32,361 nucleotides of DNA, from assembly GCA_022827225.1 (NCBI GenBank), contig JAJDTJ010000105.1:1-32361 (forward strand), given 5' to 3'. The translations under genes were made by a program, and so were the position numbers. The notes under the pieces were generated by a model. That model did no database searches. It worked only from the letters and a program-made list of their open reading frames with translations, and had not been told where the DNA came from. This document shows, piece by piece, positions 22,463-32,048 of this stretch. Every line of letters starts with the position of its first letter. The first letter of the stretch is position 1. Source of the stretch: Candidatus Poribacteria bacterium (GTDB lineage: Bacteria > Poribacteria > WGA-4E > WGA-3G).

Positions 22463-23569
22463 CTATTCTTGATATACAGCCTCACGTGTATGGAACCCAT
22501 CTTTAATGACGACTTCTTCCAGGTTGTCTTTGTCAACTTGGATGGGTGTGAGCAGGATTGACGGCACATCAATTTTACCGTTGTTAACAGTCTGCGTGGC
22601 TTCAGTGATCTTTTCATCTTTCGCGAGTGCGACAGCGGCTTGTGCTGCCTTCGTCGCAATAAGATGGATCGGTTTATAGACGGTCATCGTCTGCGTGCCT
22701 TTAACAATCCGTTGACACGCCGCGAGTTCGGCATCCTGTCCAGAGACGAGGACTTTCCCTGCCAAATTCTGACCTTCGAGTGCCTGAATAACGCCACCCG
22801 CAGTGCCATCGTTGGAGGCGACCACAGCATCTACCATGTTGTTTGTCTGTGTCAGTACCTGTTCCGCTTTGTTCAGGGCATCGCGCGCATCCCAATTGAC
22901 TGCCCAATGTTTTCCTTCTGCCACCAACCGGATGTCGCCGCTGTCGATAGCAGGTTGTAAAGCACGCATTTGTCCCTGCCGGAGGAGTCGTGCGTTATTA
23001 TCCGTCGGCGCACCCCCGAGCAAAAAATAGTTGCCCTTCGGTTTTTGACGATATAGATATTCGGCTTGCAGATACCCGACCTTCTCGTTATCAAAGGAGA
23101 TATAAAGGTCCGGTTCACTCTCACGAATTAACCGGTCGTAGGCGATGACTTTGATCCCATCCGCGTGTGCGGCTTGAACGATCTGAGCGGCAGCGACGCT
23201 ATCCTTCGGAATGACGACGAGGACATCCACGCCTTGCGTAATCATGTTTTCTGCTTGTTCGTTTTGTCGCCGTTCATCACCATCAGCAGATTGAACGATA
23301 ACCTCGGCACCCAGTTTTTCTGCTTCAGCGATGAAAATGTCCCGATCCTTTGGCCACCGTTCCACCCGCAATGACTCTATGGACAAGCCGATTTTAATCT
23401 TCTGGGTCGCAGTTGTATCCGTCTGCTCGCTCTGCTTCGGTGTGCTCGGATCCGCACATCCGAATAGCATGGCAAAACACGCTGTCAAAACACAGCAAAT
23501 GGGGATCAATTTCAGATAAACCTTGTTTTTAGCGGTAAGCATGCTGTTAAAAATCGAACGGTGCTGCAT
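22463..23569 (-). CDS. xylF: XylF-type sugar ABC transporter substrate-binding lipoprotein
   Basis: 368 residues; AGGAG lies 8 bases before the ATG. Lipobox LFGC (C38). The mature part follows D-xylose-binding proteins closely: IGLSIESLRVERWPKDRDIF, ENMITQGVDVLVVIPKD, VIAYDRLI, YISFDNEKVGYLQAE, GNYFLLGGAPTDNNARLLRQGQM, VVASNDGTAGG, GKVLVSGQDAELA, TQTMTVYKPI and VIKDGFHTREAV. It should capture a pentose or similar sugar outside the inner membrane. The partner ATPase (xylG) and permease (xylH) are not in the window. The gene starts 21 bases after the CsgG-like gene stops, so they are probably co-transcribed. Sugar specificity is inferred from similarity. Confidence 0.9.
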   Translation of the reverse strand: MQHRSIFNSMLTAKNKVYLKLIPICCVLTACFAMLFGCADPSTPKQSEQTDTTATQKIKIGLSIESLRVERWPKDRDIFIAEAEKLGAEVIVQSADGDERRQNEQAENMITQGVDVLVVIPKDSVAAAQIVQAAHADGIKVIAYDRLIRESEPDLYISFDNEKVGYLQAEYLYRQKPKGNYFLLGGAPTDNNARLLRQGQMRALQPAIDSGDIRLVAEGKHWAVNWDARDALNKAEQVLTQTNNMVDAVVASNDGTAGGVIQALEGQNLAGKVLVSGQDAELAACQRIVKGTQTMTVYKPIHLIATKAAQAAVALAKDEKITEATQTVNNGKIDVPSILLTPIQVDKDNLEEVVIKDGFHTREAVYQE

Positions 23570-23590
23570 CTATAACACTCCTTTCAAGAT

Positions 23591-24841
23591 TTACTCTTGC
23601 TTTTGAGGGGCATCCGTTTCAGAAGCCTGTGCTTCCGGCGTAACCTCACTAACAACATCGCCCTCCTTAAGAGGCTCCGTTATTTCAACGACGCGAAAGA
23701 CGGAGACCTTACCTGTCAGGATCTCTGAAACCGCCAAAGTTCCGATCGGTTTCGGGACGTACGTTAGGATTTCACCGGTATCAATATCGCGTATCGGTTT
23801 GCCTTTCGTAAACACAGCGAATTCTTGGTTGATCGCTATACCTCTGTCGGAACCGATATTAACGTAGATCTTATCCGGATTTTCATTGTCAACATACTGA
23901 ACCTTTCCTTTGACGGGGCCACCGGCCCCTGAAGGATTTTGCTTCTCTTTTTCGGTGGTTGTAGGTTTCGGTTCCCAAGGTGTAATGAAGTTCGGTCCGA
24001 CATTATCTCGGAGTGCCAATACCACCTTTACCAACGCCTCATTCGTCACGATGCCGAAGAGCGTTCTATCGTATTTTGCACTCGCGAACTGGATTTCATT
24101 AAGTTCATTCGGTTTGATGATCGGACGTGGATTTCGCCGCTGCTTCTCAGATGTCTGACCGAATGTGACATTTGTCCCTTCCTCTGTCACACTCGTTTCG
24201 AGCGATGCGAATCTTGCTCCAGCATACGAGTGATCACGGGCCGCGGCGATTCGCGGTTGAGCAACAGTTTCGCCAGACGCGTTGTAAAATTTCATGTTCA
24301 GTTTGATGGTCGCGCGGTGCAACGAGCCGCGGACGATAACGGGTGCCGTGTAACTTGCGACGCCTTGCGGTGCTTGGCGTCCACCTTCGCGTAGTGTCCG
24401 CGAGGCGTTGGTTCGGAGCCGTTCCTGACTGAAATCTCGGATATCCCCTATCACAATTACATCCGCATTGAGATGCTTCGCGAGCGTCGCGCGTTGCGAT
24501 TGATCTAATTTCTTCAAGTTATGTCGCGAGAGCGTCATCAGTGCCATCGCGTCTAAAAGTTCATCTCTCGGTACCGGCTCGTATACGTTCGTTTCGACTA
24601 ACTTCCGGTTGAGCATTTTGGCGAATCCTGCCTCCAAGTCCCATCGTTTTTTGGTGCCAAAAATCGCTCCGATGAAGCCGGGTACACAACCACATCCTGT
24701 AGGCGAGTCAAAGCGGCTGCTGTCCTCAAAATAGAGCACCGCAATCCGTTTTTTCGGTGCAGCCTCGCTAACGCCAACACTACACAAAATAAGACCTACA
24801 CTGAATCCTACCAGTAATAGATATGAGAAGAAGCGTTTCAC
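23591..24841 (-). CDS. CsgG-family secreted protein with FlgT-like C-terminal domain
   Basis: 416 residues from a GTG with GGAGGC upstream. Signal peptide about 1-27 (VSEA-AP); C20 is not in a good lipobox. Residues 32-290 match the CsgG/LpoB layout: KRIAVLYFEDSSRF, a two-cysteine loop GCGC (49-52), LNRKLVETNVYEPVPRDEL, LAKHLNADVIVIGDI, and a late helix FGIVTNEALVKVV. Residues about 310-400 (KGKVQYVDNENPDKIYVNIGS...) resemble the C-terminal domain of FlgT-type proteins (nucleotide-independent beta domain). It probably forms or assists an outer-membrane complex. No curli genes are near, so a curli function is not implied. Confidence 0.85.
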   Translation of the reverse strand: MKRFFSYLLLVGFSVGLILCSVGVSEAAPKKRIAVLYFEDSSRFDSPTGCGCVPGFIGAIFGTKKRWDLEAGFAKMLNRKLVETNVYEPVPRDELLDAMALMTLSRHNLKKLDQSQRATLAKHLNADVIVIGDIRDFSQERLRTNASRTLREGGRQAPQGVASYTAPVIVRGSLHRATIKLNMKFYNASGETVAQPRIAAARDHSYAGARFASLETSVTEEGTNVTFGQTSEKQRRNPRPIIKPNELNEIQFASAKYDRTLFGIVTNEALVKVVLALRDNVGPNFITPWEPKPTTTEKEKQNPSGAGGPVKGKVQYVDNENPDKIYVNIGSDRGIAINQEFAVFTKGKPIRDIDTGEILTYVPKPIGTLAVSEILTGKVSVFRVVEITEPLKEGDVVSEVTPEAQASETDAPQKQE

Positions 24842-24987
24842 TGCTTTTTGCCTCCTTTTTCACTTATGCACCTTTTCACAATTATAGTTTAGCAATTGTT
24901 TTAACATTTATCAAGAAATTTATCTAATCTTCCGTTACAAAACCCAATCCTTTAGGTTTGGGAGGGGTCAATGCAGGCGAAATTTAT

Positions 24988-25034
24988 ATCGCGAGTACCG
25001 AGAAATCCCCAAGCAAAACGCTCGCTCCTACGAT
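24988..25034 (-). repeat. Dispersed repeat, copy B (inverted relative to copy A)
   Basis: The reverse complement reads ATCGTAGGAGCGAGCGTTTT followed by GCTTGGGG, TTTCT and ACTCGCGAT, matching 2921-2970 across its length with a few changes and one single-base length difference. The two copies lie 22 kb apart in opposite orientation, each between divergent or non-overlapping genes. Confidence 0.7.
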
Positions 25035-25046
25035 AAGAGAAAACAT

Positions 25047-25075
25047 TTGAAATATAGCGAGATATCTGCTATCAT
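25047..25075 (+). promoter_or_regulatory. Sigma70-type promoter of the TAXI lipoprotein gene
   Basis: TTGAAA (25047-25052, 5/6), 17 bp, TATCAT (25070-25075, 5/6). Leader of about 65 nt. Confidence 0.65.
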
Positions 25076-25146
25076 TTTTTTACGCATCCAAAATCACCTG
25101 TAAATCAAACCTGATATACAATATACAAACGTAAAAGGGAAGTTCT

Positions 25147-26187
25147 ATGTTTACAAAATCCATATATCGCAAATCCATACTTTTCGCGCTGATGGCACTC
25201 GCTGTTTTCTACGGTTGTAGCGATAAACAGTCAACCGAAAAACCGAAGACGGCTGATGCGCCTTCTCAGGAGACGGAATGGCTCTCAATTCTTGGCGGTG
25301 CAGCGGGAGGCAGTTTCTCACAATTTGCCGGCGGCATCCGTCAAGTGCTCACAAAACACGAGCCACATATCAAAATATCGGTTGACGGTTCCGCAGGGTC
25401 CGTCGAAAATACACGGCGTGTGAATGAAGACCCAGAATCGCTCGGTGTCGTCTTCGCCTCCGAAAGTTATCTCGGCTATCACGGCAAAGAAATTTTCGCT
25501 GAAGAGGGACCGAAAACCAACATCCGAGTGGTAACGCTCCTCTTCATCGCGTATGACCAGTTCTCAACATTGGCGAACAGTGACGTTCATCAATTTGAGG
25601 ACATCGTTGGCAAGAAAATCGCCGCGGGTGCGAGCGGTTCCGGTACCGCGCAGACATTGGAACGGTTGTCAAAACTGGCGGGTATCTGGGGCGAGTTCAC
25701 ACCGATTTATAAAGGCGGTACTGCAGCTGCCGAAGCACTCCAAGATGGACAGGTAGATGGTTTCCAGTGGCTTGTCAGTGTCCCGAATAGTGCTGTTATC
25801 CAGTTGACGGCGATAAAATCCATCCGTATGCTCGATCTTGACACGCCTGCTAAGAAGTACGGGTTCTATGAAAAGTACCCGTTTTACCTTTCTGGTACTT
25901 TACCTGAAGGCGCGTATGAAGGGAAAGTTGAACCGGTGAATACGATCTTGATGCCGACTATACTCATCGCGCACAAGGATGTAAGCGAGGCGTCAATTTA
26001 TGCCATTCTAAAGCATGCCTATTCACCGGAAGGGCATCAGATGATGCTTCTGACCAACCAAGCCGCAGCAGATATGACGATAGAGAATGCCGCGAAAGCG
26101 TTTCGGATTCCGCTACACCGCGGTGCACACAAATTTTGGAGCGAGCAAGGCGTAGAAATCCCACTACACGCAATGCCCGTGGATTAA
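25147..26187 (+). CDS. TAXI-family TRAP-type solute-binding lipoprotein
   Basis: 346 residues; AGGGAAG precedes the ATG. Lipobox FYGC (C24). TAXI-family features: LSILGGAAGGSFSQFAGGIRQ, SVDGSAGSVENTRRVNE, IVGKKIAAGASGSGTAQT and the region FTPIYKGGTAAAEALQDGQVDGF. Such proteins bind dicarboxylates or amino acids for tripartite ATP-independent transporters. The membrane subunits (often a fused DctQM) are absent here, so it is either an orphan receptor or served by a distant permease. The ligand cannot be told. Most of the family is periplasmic and soluble; the lipid anchor is a variant. Confidence 0.9.
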   Translation: MFTKSIYRKSILFALMALAVFYGCSDKQSTEKPKTADAPSQETEWLSILGGAAGGSFSQFAGGIRQVLTKHEPHIKISVDGSAGSVENTRRVNEDPESLGVVFASESYLGYHGKEIFAEEGPKTNIRVVTLLFIAYDQFSTLANSDVHQFEDIVGKKIAAGASGSGTAQTLERLSKLAGIWGEFTPIYKGGTAAAEALQDGQVDGFQWLVSVPNSAVIQLTAIKSIRMLDLDTPAKKYGFYEKYPFYLSGTLPEGAYEGKVEPVNTILMPTILIAHKDVSEASIYAILKHAYSPEGHQMMLLTNQAAADMTIENAAKAFRIPLHRGAHKFWSEQGVEIPLHAMPVD

Positions 26188-26250
26188 TCACTACCAACCG
26201 ATTTTCAACTTATGATGGCAAATTGCTAACACCTGACAGGGAATAAAAAT

Positions 26251-26279
26251 TTGACAAACACTACTTTTCATAGTATAAT
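26251..26279 (+). promoter_or_regulatory. Consensus promoter of the rplM-rpsI operon
   Basis: TTGACA (26251-26256), 17 bp, TATAAT (26274-26279): perfect in both boxes, as expected for a highly expressed ribosomal operon. The leader to the rplM start at 26400 is about 114 nt, long enough to carry autogenous control. Confidence 0.85.
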
Positions 26280-26399
26280 ATTATCCGGTTAAGTTCGCTA
26301 TGGGCAAATAATTTCTAAACCTCCCACACGCGAGCAATGGACGACAAACAGTTTTGTAAAGTGAAGGCACATTTAATGTGGTTAAAGGAACACGGAACC

Positions 26400-26837
26400 A
26401 TGGTATTGAAAAAGAAAACCTATTTTCCGAAAGCGGATAAAGATATTAAATGGTATGTAGTGGACGCAGAGGGACAGATACTCGGGCGTTTAGCCTCCCG
26501 CATCGCACAGGTATTGCGTGGAAAAAACGACCCGCGGTTCACACCTCACGCGGATTTAGGTTTTCGTGTTGCTGTTGTTAATGCGGAAAAGGTACAGGTC
26601 ACAGGTAATAAACGGGAGCAAAAAACCTATTTTAGGCACAGCGGTTATCCCGGCGGTGATAAATACCGAACCTACGATGAACAGATGAAGCTGAAACCGG
26701 AGGCAATTATCATGAACGCTGTTAGAGGGATGCTCCCGAAGAATAGCCTCGGCAGACAATTGATGAAGGGGCTCAAAGTTTACGCTGGCCCGTCTCACCC
26801 GCATCAAGCACAGGAACCGGAAGTCTTAACGTTCTAA
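26400..26837 (+). CDS. rplM: 50S ribosomal protein L13
   Basis: 145 residues from the ATG at 26400 (AAAGGA upstream); the frame is open to 26337 but the extra 21 residues are not part of L13 and lack a ribosome site. Family signatures: [77 protein letters not shown]. Length is normal. Binds 23S rRNA early in 50S assembly. Co-transcribed with rpsI, the usual pairing. Confidence 0.97.
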   Translation: MVLKKKTYFPKADKDIKWYVVDAEGQILGRLASRIAQVLRGKNDPRFTPHADLGFRVAVVNAEKVQVTGNKREQKTYFRHSGYPGGDKYRTYDEQMKLKPEAIIMNAVRGMLPKNSLGRQLMKGLKVYAGPSHPHQAQEPEVLTF

Positions 26838-26895
26838 TTAAAGTGAGGGAATTGCTACCCTAAACGTTCCTACAATTTTGGAGAGTATGAGCAGT

Positions 26896-27291
26896 ATGGC
26901 TATTGAACAGTTCTGGGGAACCGGAAGACGTAAAACCTCAGTCGCGCGGGTCCGTATTATCCCGGGTGGAGAAGCGGGGATTACCGTCAACAAGAAACCG
27001 ATCCAAGAATACTTCCAACGCGCCGACCATTGGCAGGCCGCACAGCGCCCCATTGAGCATGTTGAGAGGGCCGGTGAATACGCTGTCCACGTCAATGTCA
27101 AAGGCGGCGGACACACCGGGCAGGCAGGTGCGATTTCACATGGACTTGCACGCGCACTCGTCAAAGCGGATGAAGCCTTGAAGCCGTCCTTAAAAAAGGC
27201 TGGATTTTTGACGCGCGATCCGAGAATGGTCGAGCGAAAAAAATACGGACAGAAAGGCGCACGCGCACGCTTCCAGTTCTCGAAGCGTTAG
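26896..27291 (+). CDS. rpsI: 30S ribosomal protein S9
   Basis: 131 residues from the ATG at 26896 (MAIEQFWGTGRRKTSVARV is the normal S9 start); GGAGAG lies about 10 bases upstream. An ATG nine bases earlier is possible. GGGHTGQAGAISHGLARAL and the C-terminal KKYGQKGARARFQFSKR, whose last Arg contacts P-site tRNA, are intact. It lies 58 bases after rplM. Confidence 0.97.
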   Translation: MAIEQFWGTGRRKTSVARVRIIPGGEAGITVNKKPIQEYFQRADHWQAAQRPIEHVERAGEYAVHVNVKGGGHTGQAGAISHGLARALVKADEALKPSLKKAGFLTRDPRMVERKKYGQKGARARFQFSKR

Positions 27292-27378
27292 AATCACCGG
27301 AATTCCTCACACATCTAAAATCAATCCTCATAGGTAGGGGCATATTGGTGCTAGTCTTGCCACCGCTTTATGGGGTAA

Positions 27379-28755
<1,377 letters not shown>

Positions 28756-28803
28756 CGTGAATAAAAAATAGATGTGATTTTTTTCGGATTCTTGCGTTTT
28801 AAT

Positions 28804-28832
28804 TTGACATCTACCTAAAAGTATGGTATCAT
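28804..28832 (+). promoter_or_regulatory. Promoter of the tRNA-Lys/tRNA-Glu unit
   Basis: TTGACA (28804-28809), 17 bp, TATCAT (28827-28832, 5/6). Transcription would begin about 13 bases before tRNA-Lys and could run through both tRNAs to the terminator at 29034. Confidence 0.8.
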
Positions 28833-28851
28833 TAAACTTTGTTATCGGTTT

Positions 28852-28924
28852 GAGCCGTTAGCTCAGCAGGTAGAGCATCTGACTTTTAATCAGGTGGTCA
28901 CAGGTTCGATTCCTGTACGGCTCA
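28852..28924 (+). tRNA. tRNA-Lys (anticodon TTT)
   Basis: 73 nt, complete cloverleaf. Acceptor GAGCCGT with ACGGCTC, D-arm GCTC/GAGC, anticodon stem TCTGA/TCAGG with loop CTTTTAA, T-arm ACAGG TTCGATT CCTGT, discriminator A. CCA is not encoded. Confidence 0.97.
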
Positions 28925-28949
28925 TTGTGGGATTGAAACCACATTTTGT

Positions 28950-29024
28950 GCCCCCGTCGTCTAGCCTGGCCAAGGACACCGCCCTTTCACGGCGGCGACA
29001 CGAGTTCAAATCTCGTCGGGGGTA
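28950..29024 (+). tRNA. tRNA-Glu (anticodon TTC)
   Basis: 75 nt. Acceptor GCCCCCG with CGGGGGT (G1-U wobble at the end), anticodon stem CCGCC/GGCGG with loop CTTTCAC, T-arm ACGAG TTCAAAT CTCGT, discriminator A. CCA is not encoded. It lies 25 bases after tRNA-Lys. Confidence 0.97.
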
Positions 29025-29033
29025 TTTTAAACG

Positions 29034-29074
29034 AAAAGAGACAAGCCTTGACCTGCTCGGGGCTTGTCTCTTTT
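29034..29074. terminator. Strong bidirectional intrinsic terminator
   Basis: Perfect 14-bp stem AAAAGAGACAAGCC (29034-29047) with GGCTTGTCTCTTTT (29061-29074), 13-nt loop, T-runs on both exits. It ends the tRNA unit on the plus strand and the thioredoxin-like gene on the minus strand. Confidence 0.92.
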
Positions 29075-29095
29075 TATTTCAAGCATATACACGCA

Positions 29096-31513
29096 TCAGC
29101 GCGGTAGGTGAGCCGCAACGAGCTGCTCCAATCTTGCACCCCATGCTTCAGGCGAATAGACCTTTCCACATCGCGCCTCAACGACCTTTCCATCGGTATC
29201 AATCAGCACGACTGCCGGGAGGTCAACCACGGAAGATAGTCGCTCTACCACCAGACTGAACTGCTGAGCCAGGGGACCCTCATCACCATCATAGATATGC
29301 TGTCCTGGATACCCCTTCTCGCGGATATAGTTACGTGATGCTTCTTCATTGTCCCATCCTCCAACGTCAACACCGATAATCTCAAAACCTTTGTCATGGT
29401 ATTTTTGGTATACCGTCCCCACACACTTTAATTCCGCTTCACAGTAGTCGGTCGTCGTCCAAAAATAGAGGAGCACAACTTTTCCGCGGTTTGTCGAGAG
29501 CGAAATAGGCGTTCCATCTACAGAGACTGCTGAGAAGTCTGGAACCTCTTTCCCAACCCGCGTGAGTTCAGTCCACTTTATGAGTTGCCCGAGTTGTTCA
29601 CCGCTGGTACTAACCGAGAGAATCTTGCCATCTCGGTCAATGAGCCATTGTGAAGGCACACTATTAATACCGAAATATCGCGCAAGTTCACTCTCCCACC
29701 CTTTTCCATCAAAAATCTGGAGCCAGGGGATGTCATGCTCTTCAATAAATTCGCGGAATTCCGCCTCATTTTTGTCGAGACTCACACCGATAACGTCAAA
29801 GCCATCCCCGTGATACTGCTCGTAGGCCTCCTTAATATGCGACATCTCTGGCGCGCAAAAGCCACACCACTTTGCACAGAAATTGAGAAGCACCATTTTC
29901 CCGCGGTAATCCGAGAATGAAACCGGGGTGCCATCAAATGCCACCGCTGAAAAATCCGGGAGTTTTTTACCAACCCACGCTGTCTGATTCCAGGCAACCT
30001 TCACCTCTGAATGCCCCGTCCACGAATATTTTTTTGCTGATTCGGTTTCGCCCAACGCTTCATAGATATCGCTGAGGCCGCGTAAAGCGTACCAATCGTC
30101 CGGTTCTTGTTCGAGCCGTTGCTGAAAGGCGTGCTGTGCTTCAACAATCAGCGGTTTACACCGCACAAGCAGCTCAGCGTTTTCATCGGGACTTTTCATC
30201 AGATTCCGATAGATATAACAAGGCGTTCTGCCTACATCCTTGTAAAGTTTTGTCAACCAGTGATACAATCCAGATTCATCTTGTTGCTTCGCGCTTTCAA
30301 ACAGTCTTTCGAGTGCGGTCAGCGTCAATTCAAACAACAGATCTAAAAATTCTCTGTAGTGGCTAATTGCAAAAAAACAGGTTTCCGGGTCGTTAGGTGT
30401 CTGCGTCATCGCCTGCTCAAGGAACTGAAGGTCTCTGTCTTTCTCGCCGTGAAAGACGTTCTTACCTTTCCAAACAAGAATTGCTAACACTTTAGCTGCT
30501 GCCCCGTTGTCCGGTTGCTTTTCAAGCACCTCTTCAGCGAACTCGCGGAGTTCTAAAAGCATGGCTTCAGGGAAACGTGAAACGTACTCAGGCAGCTGCG
30601 GTGGCAGTGTCGTTTTACCGTCAATAACGCCTGCCTCAATCCTTGCCTTGAAGTAGTCCAGTAGTTGTTCCTGAACCTTCGGTGTGAGTTCCCACCAAGG
30701 TCTTGAGAGTCCACGGTTCTCCAGTGAATCAAGGTAGGTATCCCAAAAATCTATGTTTTCGGGTGTTCCCTTGTCTAAGCCACACGCGTTAGCCGATTCT
30801 TGAAGCAATTCTTTCTCAAACGCTGCCTGCGCCTCGGGTAATAAGACGCTACATCTTTTAATCAAGGTATTACACTTTTCCATGAATGTACCGAGCTGCT
30901 CAATTCGCTCTGGCGTTTCATAGTCTGCCTTGAATGCCTTGAGTTTCTGATAGACTGCATACGGCGTTATTCTATGCCTTCGATAGGCAAACTTCGCATC
31001 TTGATAGTAGGGCGTATCGTCTTGTCGCTTTGCCCACTCAAATAGGTTTTCAAGTGCGATAAGCACCTTTTCTTGGGTGCTGATGCCACCAAAACCGTGA
31101 CTTGCCCTGTACTGGTCAATCACAAACAAATTCATACAAGGATCCTTCGGGACCAATGCCACTGCTTCCTCTAAAAGTAACTCATATTCGGAGTCCCGAC
31201 AAGTAGATGCTATCATTGCCAATAATGCAGTTGCCGCGTCATTGTCTGGAGCTGTTTCAAGAACACCTTCTGCTAACATTCTTAGTTTTGACAACGTCTC
31301 TTCAGAAAAACGCCAAAAGTAGTCGTGAAGACCAGGTGGGAGTGCCGTCTGTCCGTCAGAGGCTCCCTCCTCAATCTTTGTTTTGAAGTAAGCAAGGAGT
31401 TTCTCTTGTGTCTCGTGGTCTATCTTCTTCAATTCGTCTCCCGCAAGTCCGTAGTTGTAGAACGGGTCAAGTAATGTATACCAGAAATCTGTAGAACCGC
31501 GATTCGTACGCAT
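29096..31513 (-). CDS. Large protein with duplicated helical domains and two TlpA/redoxin domains
   Basis: 805 residues; AAAGGAGA precedes the ATG. Two related helical segments start at about 9 and 255 (DFWYTLLDPFYNYGL..., DFWDTYLDSLENRGL...; both then carry LLxYFKxxIExG...DGxT(A/T)LPP), followed by a TPR-like stretch (about 455-500). Two thioredoxin-fold domains follow: domain 1 (about 513-650) has active site WCGFC (C550, C553) and cis-Pro SVP (P620); domain 2 (about 651-805) has WTTTDYC with one cysteine (C691) and LP at P766. So only the first can make the usual disulphide. No signal peptide, which is odd for a TlpA-type domain. It may be a cytoplasmic redox sensor or scaffold. Ends at the strong terminator. 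Confidence 0.87.
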   Translation of the reverse strand: MRTNRGSTDFWYTLLDPFYNYGLAGDELKKIDHETQEKLLAYFKTKIEEGASDGQTALPPGLHDYFWRFSEETLSKLRMLAEGVLETAPDNDAATALLAMIASTCRDSEYELLLEEAVALVPKDPCMNLFVIDQYRASHGFGGISTQEKVLIALENLFEWAKRQDDTPYYQDAKFAYRRHRITPYAVYQKLKAFKADYETPERIEQLGTFMEKCNTLIKRCSVLLPEAQAAFEKELLQESANACGLDKGTPENIDFWDTYLDSLENRGLSRPWWELTPKVQEQLLDYFKARIEAGVIDGKTTLPPQLPEYVSRFPEAMLLELREFAEEVLEKQPDNGAAAKVLAILVWKGKNVFHGEKDRDLQFLEQAMTQTPNDPETCFFAISHYREFLDLLFELTLTALERLFESAKQQDESGLYHWLTKLYKDVGRTPCYIYRNLMKSPDENAELLVRCKPLIVEAQHAFQQRLEQEPDDWYALRGLSDIYEALGETESAKKYSWTGHSEVKVAWNQTAWVGKKLPDFSAVAFDGTPVSFSDYRGKMVLLNFCAKWCGFCAPEMSHIKEAYEQYHGDGFDVIGVSLDKNEAEFREFIEEHDIPWLQIFDGKGWESELARYFGINSVPSQWLIDRDGKILSVSTSGEQLGQLIKWTELTRVGKEVPDFSAVSVDGTPISLSTNRGKVVLLYFWTTTDYCEAELKCVGTVYQKYHDKGFEIIGVDVGGWDNEEASRNYIREKGYPGQHIYDGDEGPLAQQFSLVVERLSSVVDLPAVVLIDTDGKVVEARCGKVYSPEAWGARLEQLVAAHLPR

Positions 31514-31652
31514 AGTATTCTCCTTTACAGGGAAGGGTGCCTGCGGTTGGGACCGCGTCCATTTTGTATCTGTTTGTCGAGTGGAATATCAAGTTGATTT
31601 GATTATAGAAGGTTGTTTCAAATGAACAGAAATCGGCTATAGTCGTAATAAA

Positions 31653-31752
31653 TAGGACTTACGCATCTCTCCTTTAAGTCGCCTACTCCGTTGATAAGAG
31701 GCGATACGGGAGGTTCAGGGGATGGAAATTCCGACTTTTTGCGTAAGTCCTA
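31653..31752. mobile_element. TA-flanked MITE of 100 bp (IS630/Tc1-mariner-like)
   Basis: Perfect 13-bp terminal inverted repeats: TAGGACTTACGCA (31653-31665) and TGCGTAAGTCCTA (31740-31752). The outer TA on each side fits the TA duplication produced by IS630/Tc1-mariner transposases. The 74-bp interior has no ORF but contains a short TCGCCT/AGGCGA inverted repeat. The remaining intergenic sequence (31514-31802) otherwise shows nothing. Confidence 0.7.
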
Positions 31753-31802
31753 CTCCAAATGCTTGAATTTTGGAGGAATTTTAGCAGCATTCGTGAATTA
31801 AG

Positions 31803-32048
31803 TCAACTACTTTCCTTCGGCGCTGCGGATCCAGAGTCAACAGTTACCTCTGGTGAAACTTTCTGCTCTGGTTTTATTGTCGTTGATGGCGCAGCTTGTT
31901 TTTTTGTCGCGGGTTGCGTTTGACTTAATTTCGGGCGAGCACGGAACTGCGGAAGCGGGCCCGGTGGTTCATAAGTCGTATGTATGGGCCGCTGACCTAC
32001 CGAGTGCTCGATATCGTTTTCTCTCGTTTCAATGGGTTGTCCTTTCAT
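31803..32048 (-). CDS. Small hydrophilic protein of unknown function
   Basis: 81 residues from the ATG at 32048, chosen because it overlaps the preceding stop as ATGA (32045-32048) and has GGGAGA upstream; a longer frame to 32156 runs inside the neighbouring gene. The protein is Pro/Ala/Thr/Lys-rich and disordered in appearance (QPATKKQAAPSTTIKPEQ), without cysteine or hydrophobic segments. It could be a linker or a partner-binding tail. Nothing recognisable; whether it is real depends on the coupling argument. Confidence 0.5.
   Translation of the reverse strand: MKGQPIETRENDIEHSVGQRPIHTTYEPPGPLPQFRARPKLSQTQPATKKQAAPSTTIKPEQKVSPEVTVDSGSAAPKESS

Larger units (their letters stand above)
24842..25146. 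other. Divergent intergenic region with repeat and promoter
   Basis: Between the CsgG-like gene (minus) and the TAXI gene (plus). Contents: a possible minus-strand promoter TTGATA-N17-TAAACT near 24880-24910, a G-rich run at about 24955-24970, a copy of the dispersed repeat (24988-25034), and the plus-strand promoter at 25047-25075. No coding sequence. Confidence 0.5.

Noticed and set aside
26337..26399. N-terminal extension of L13
   Set aside because: The extra 21 codons are not part of the L13 family and have no ribosome site; they belong to the leader.
28894..29259. Plus-strand open frame overlapping both tRNAs
   Set aside because: It runs through tRNA-Lys, tRNA-Glu and a terminator, so it cannot be a functional gene.
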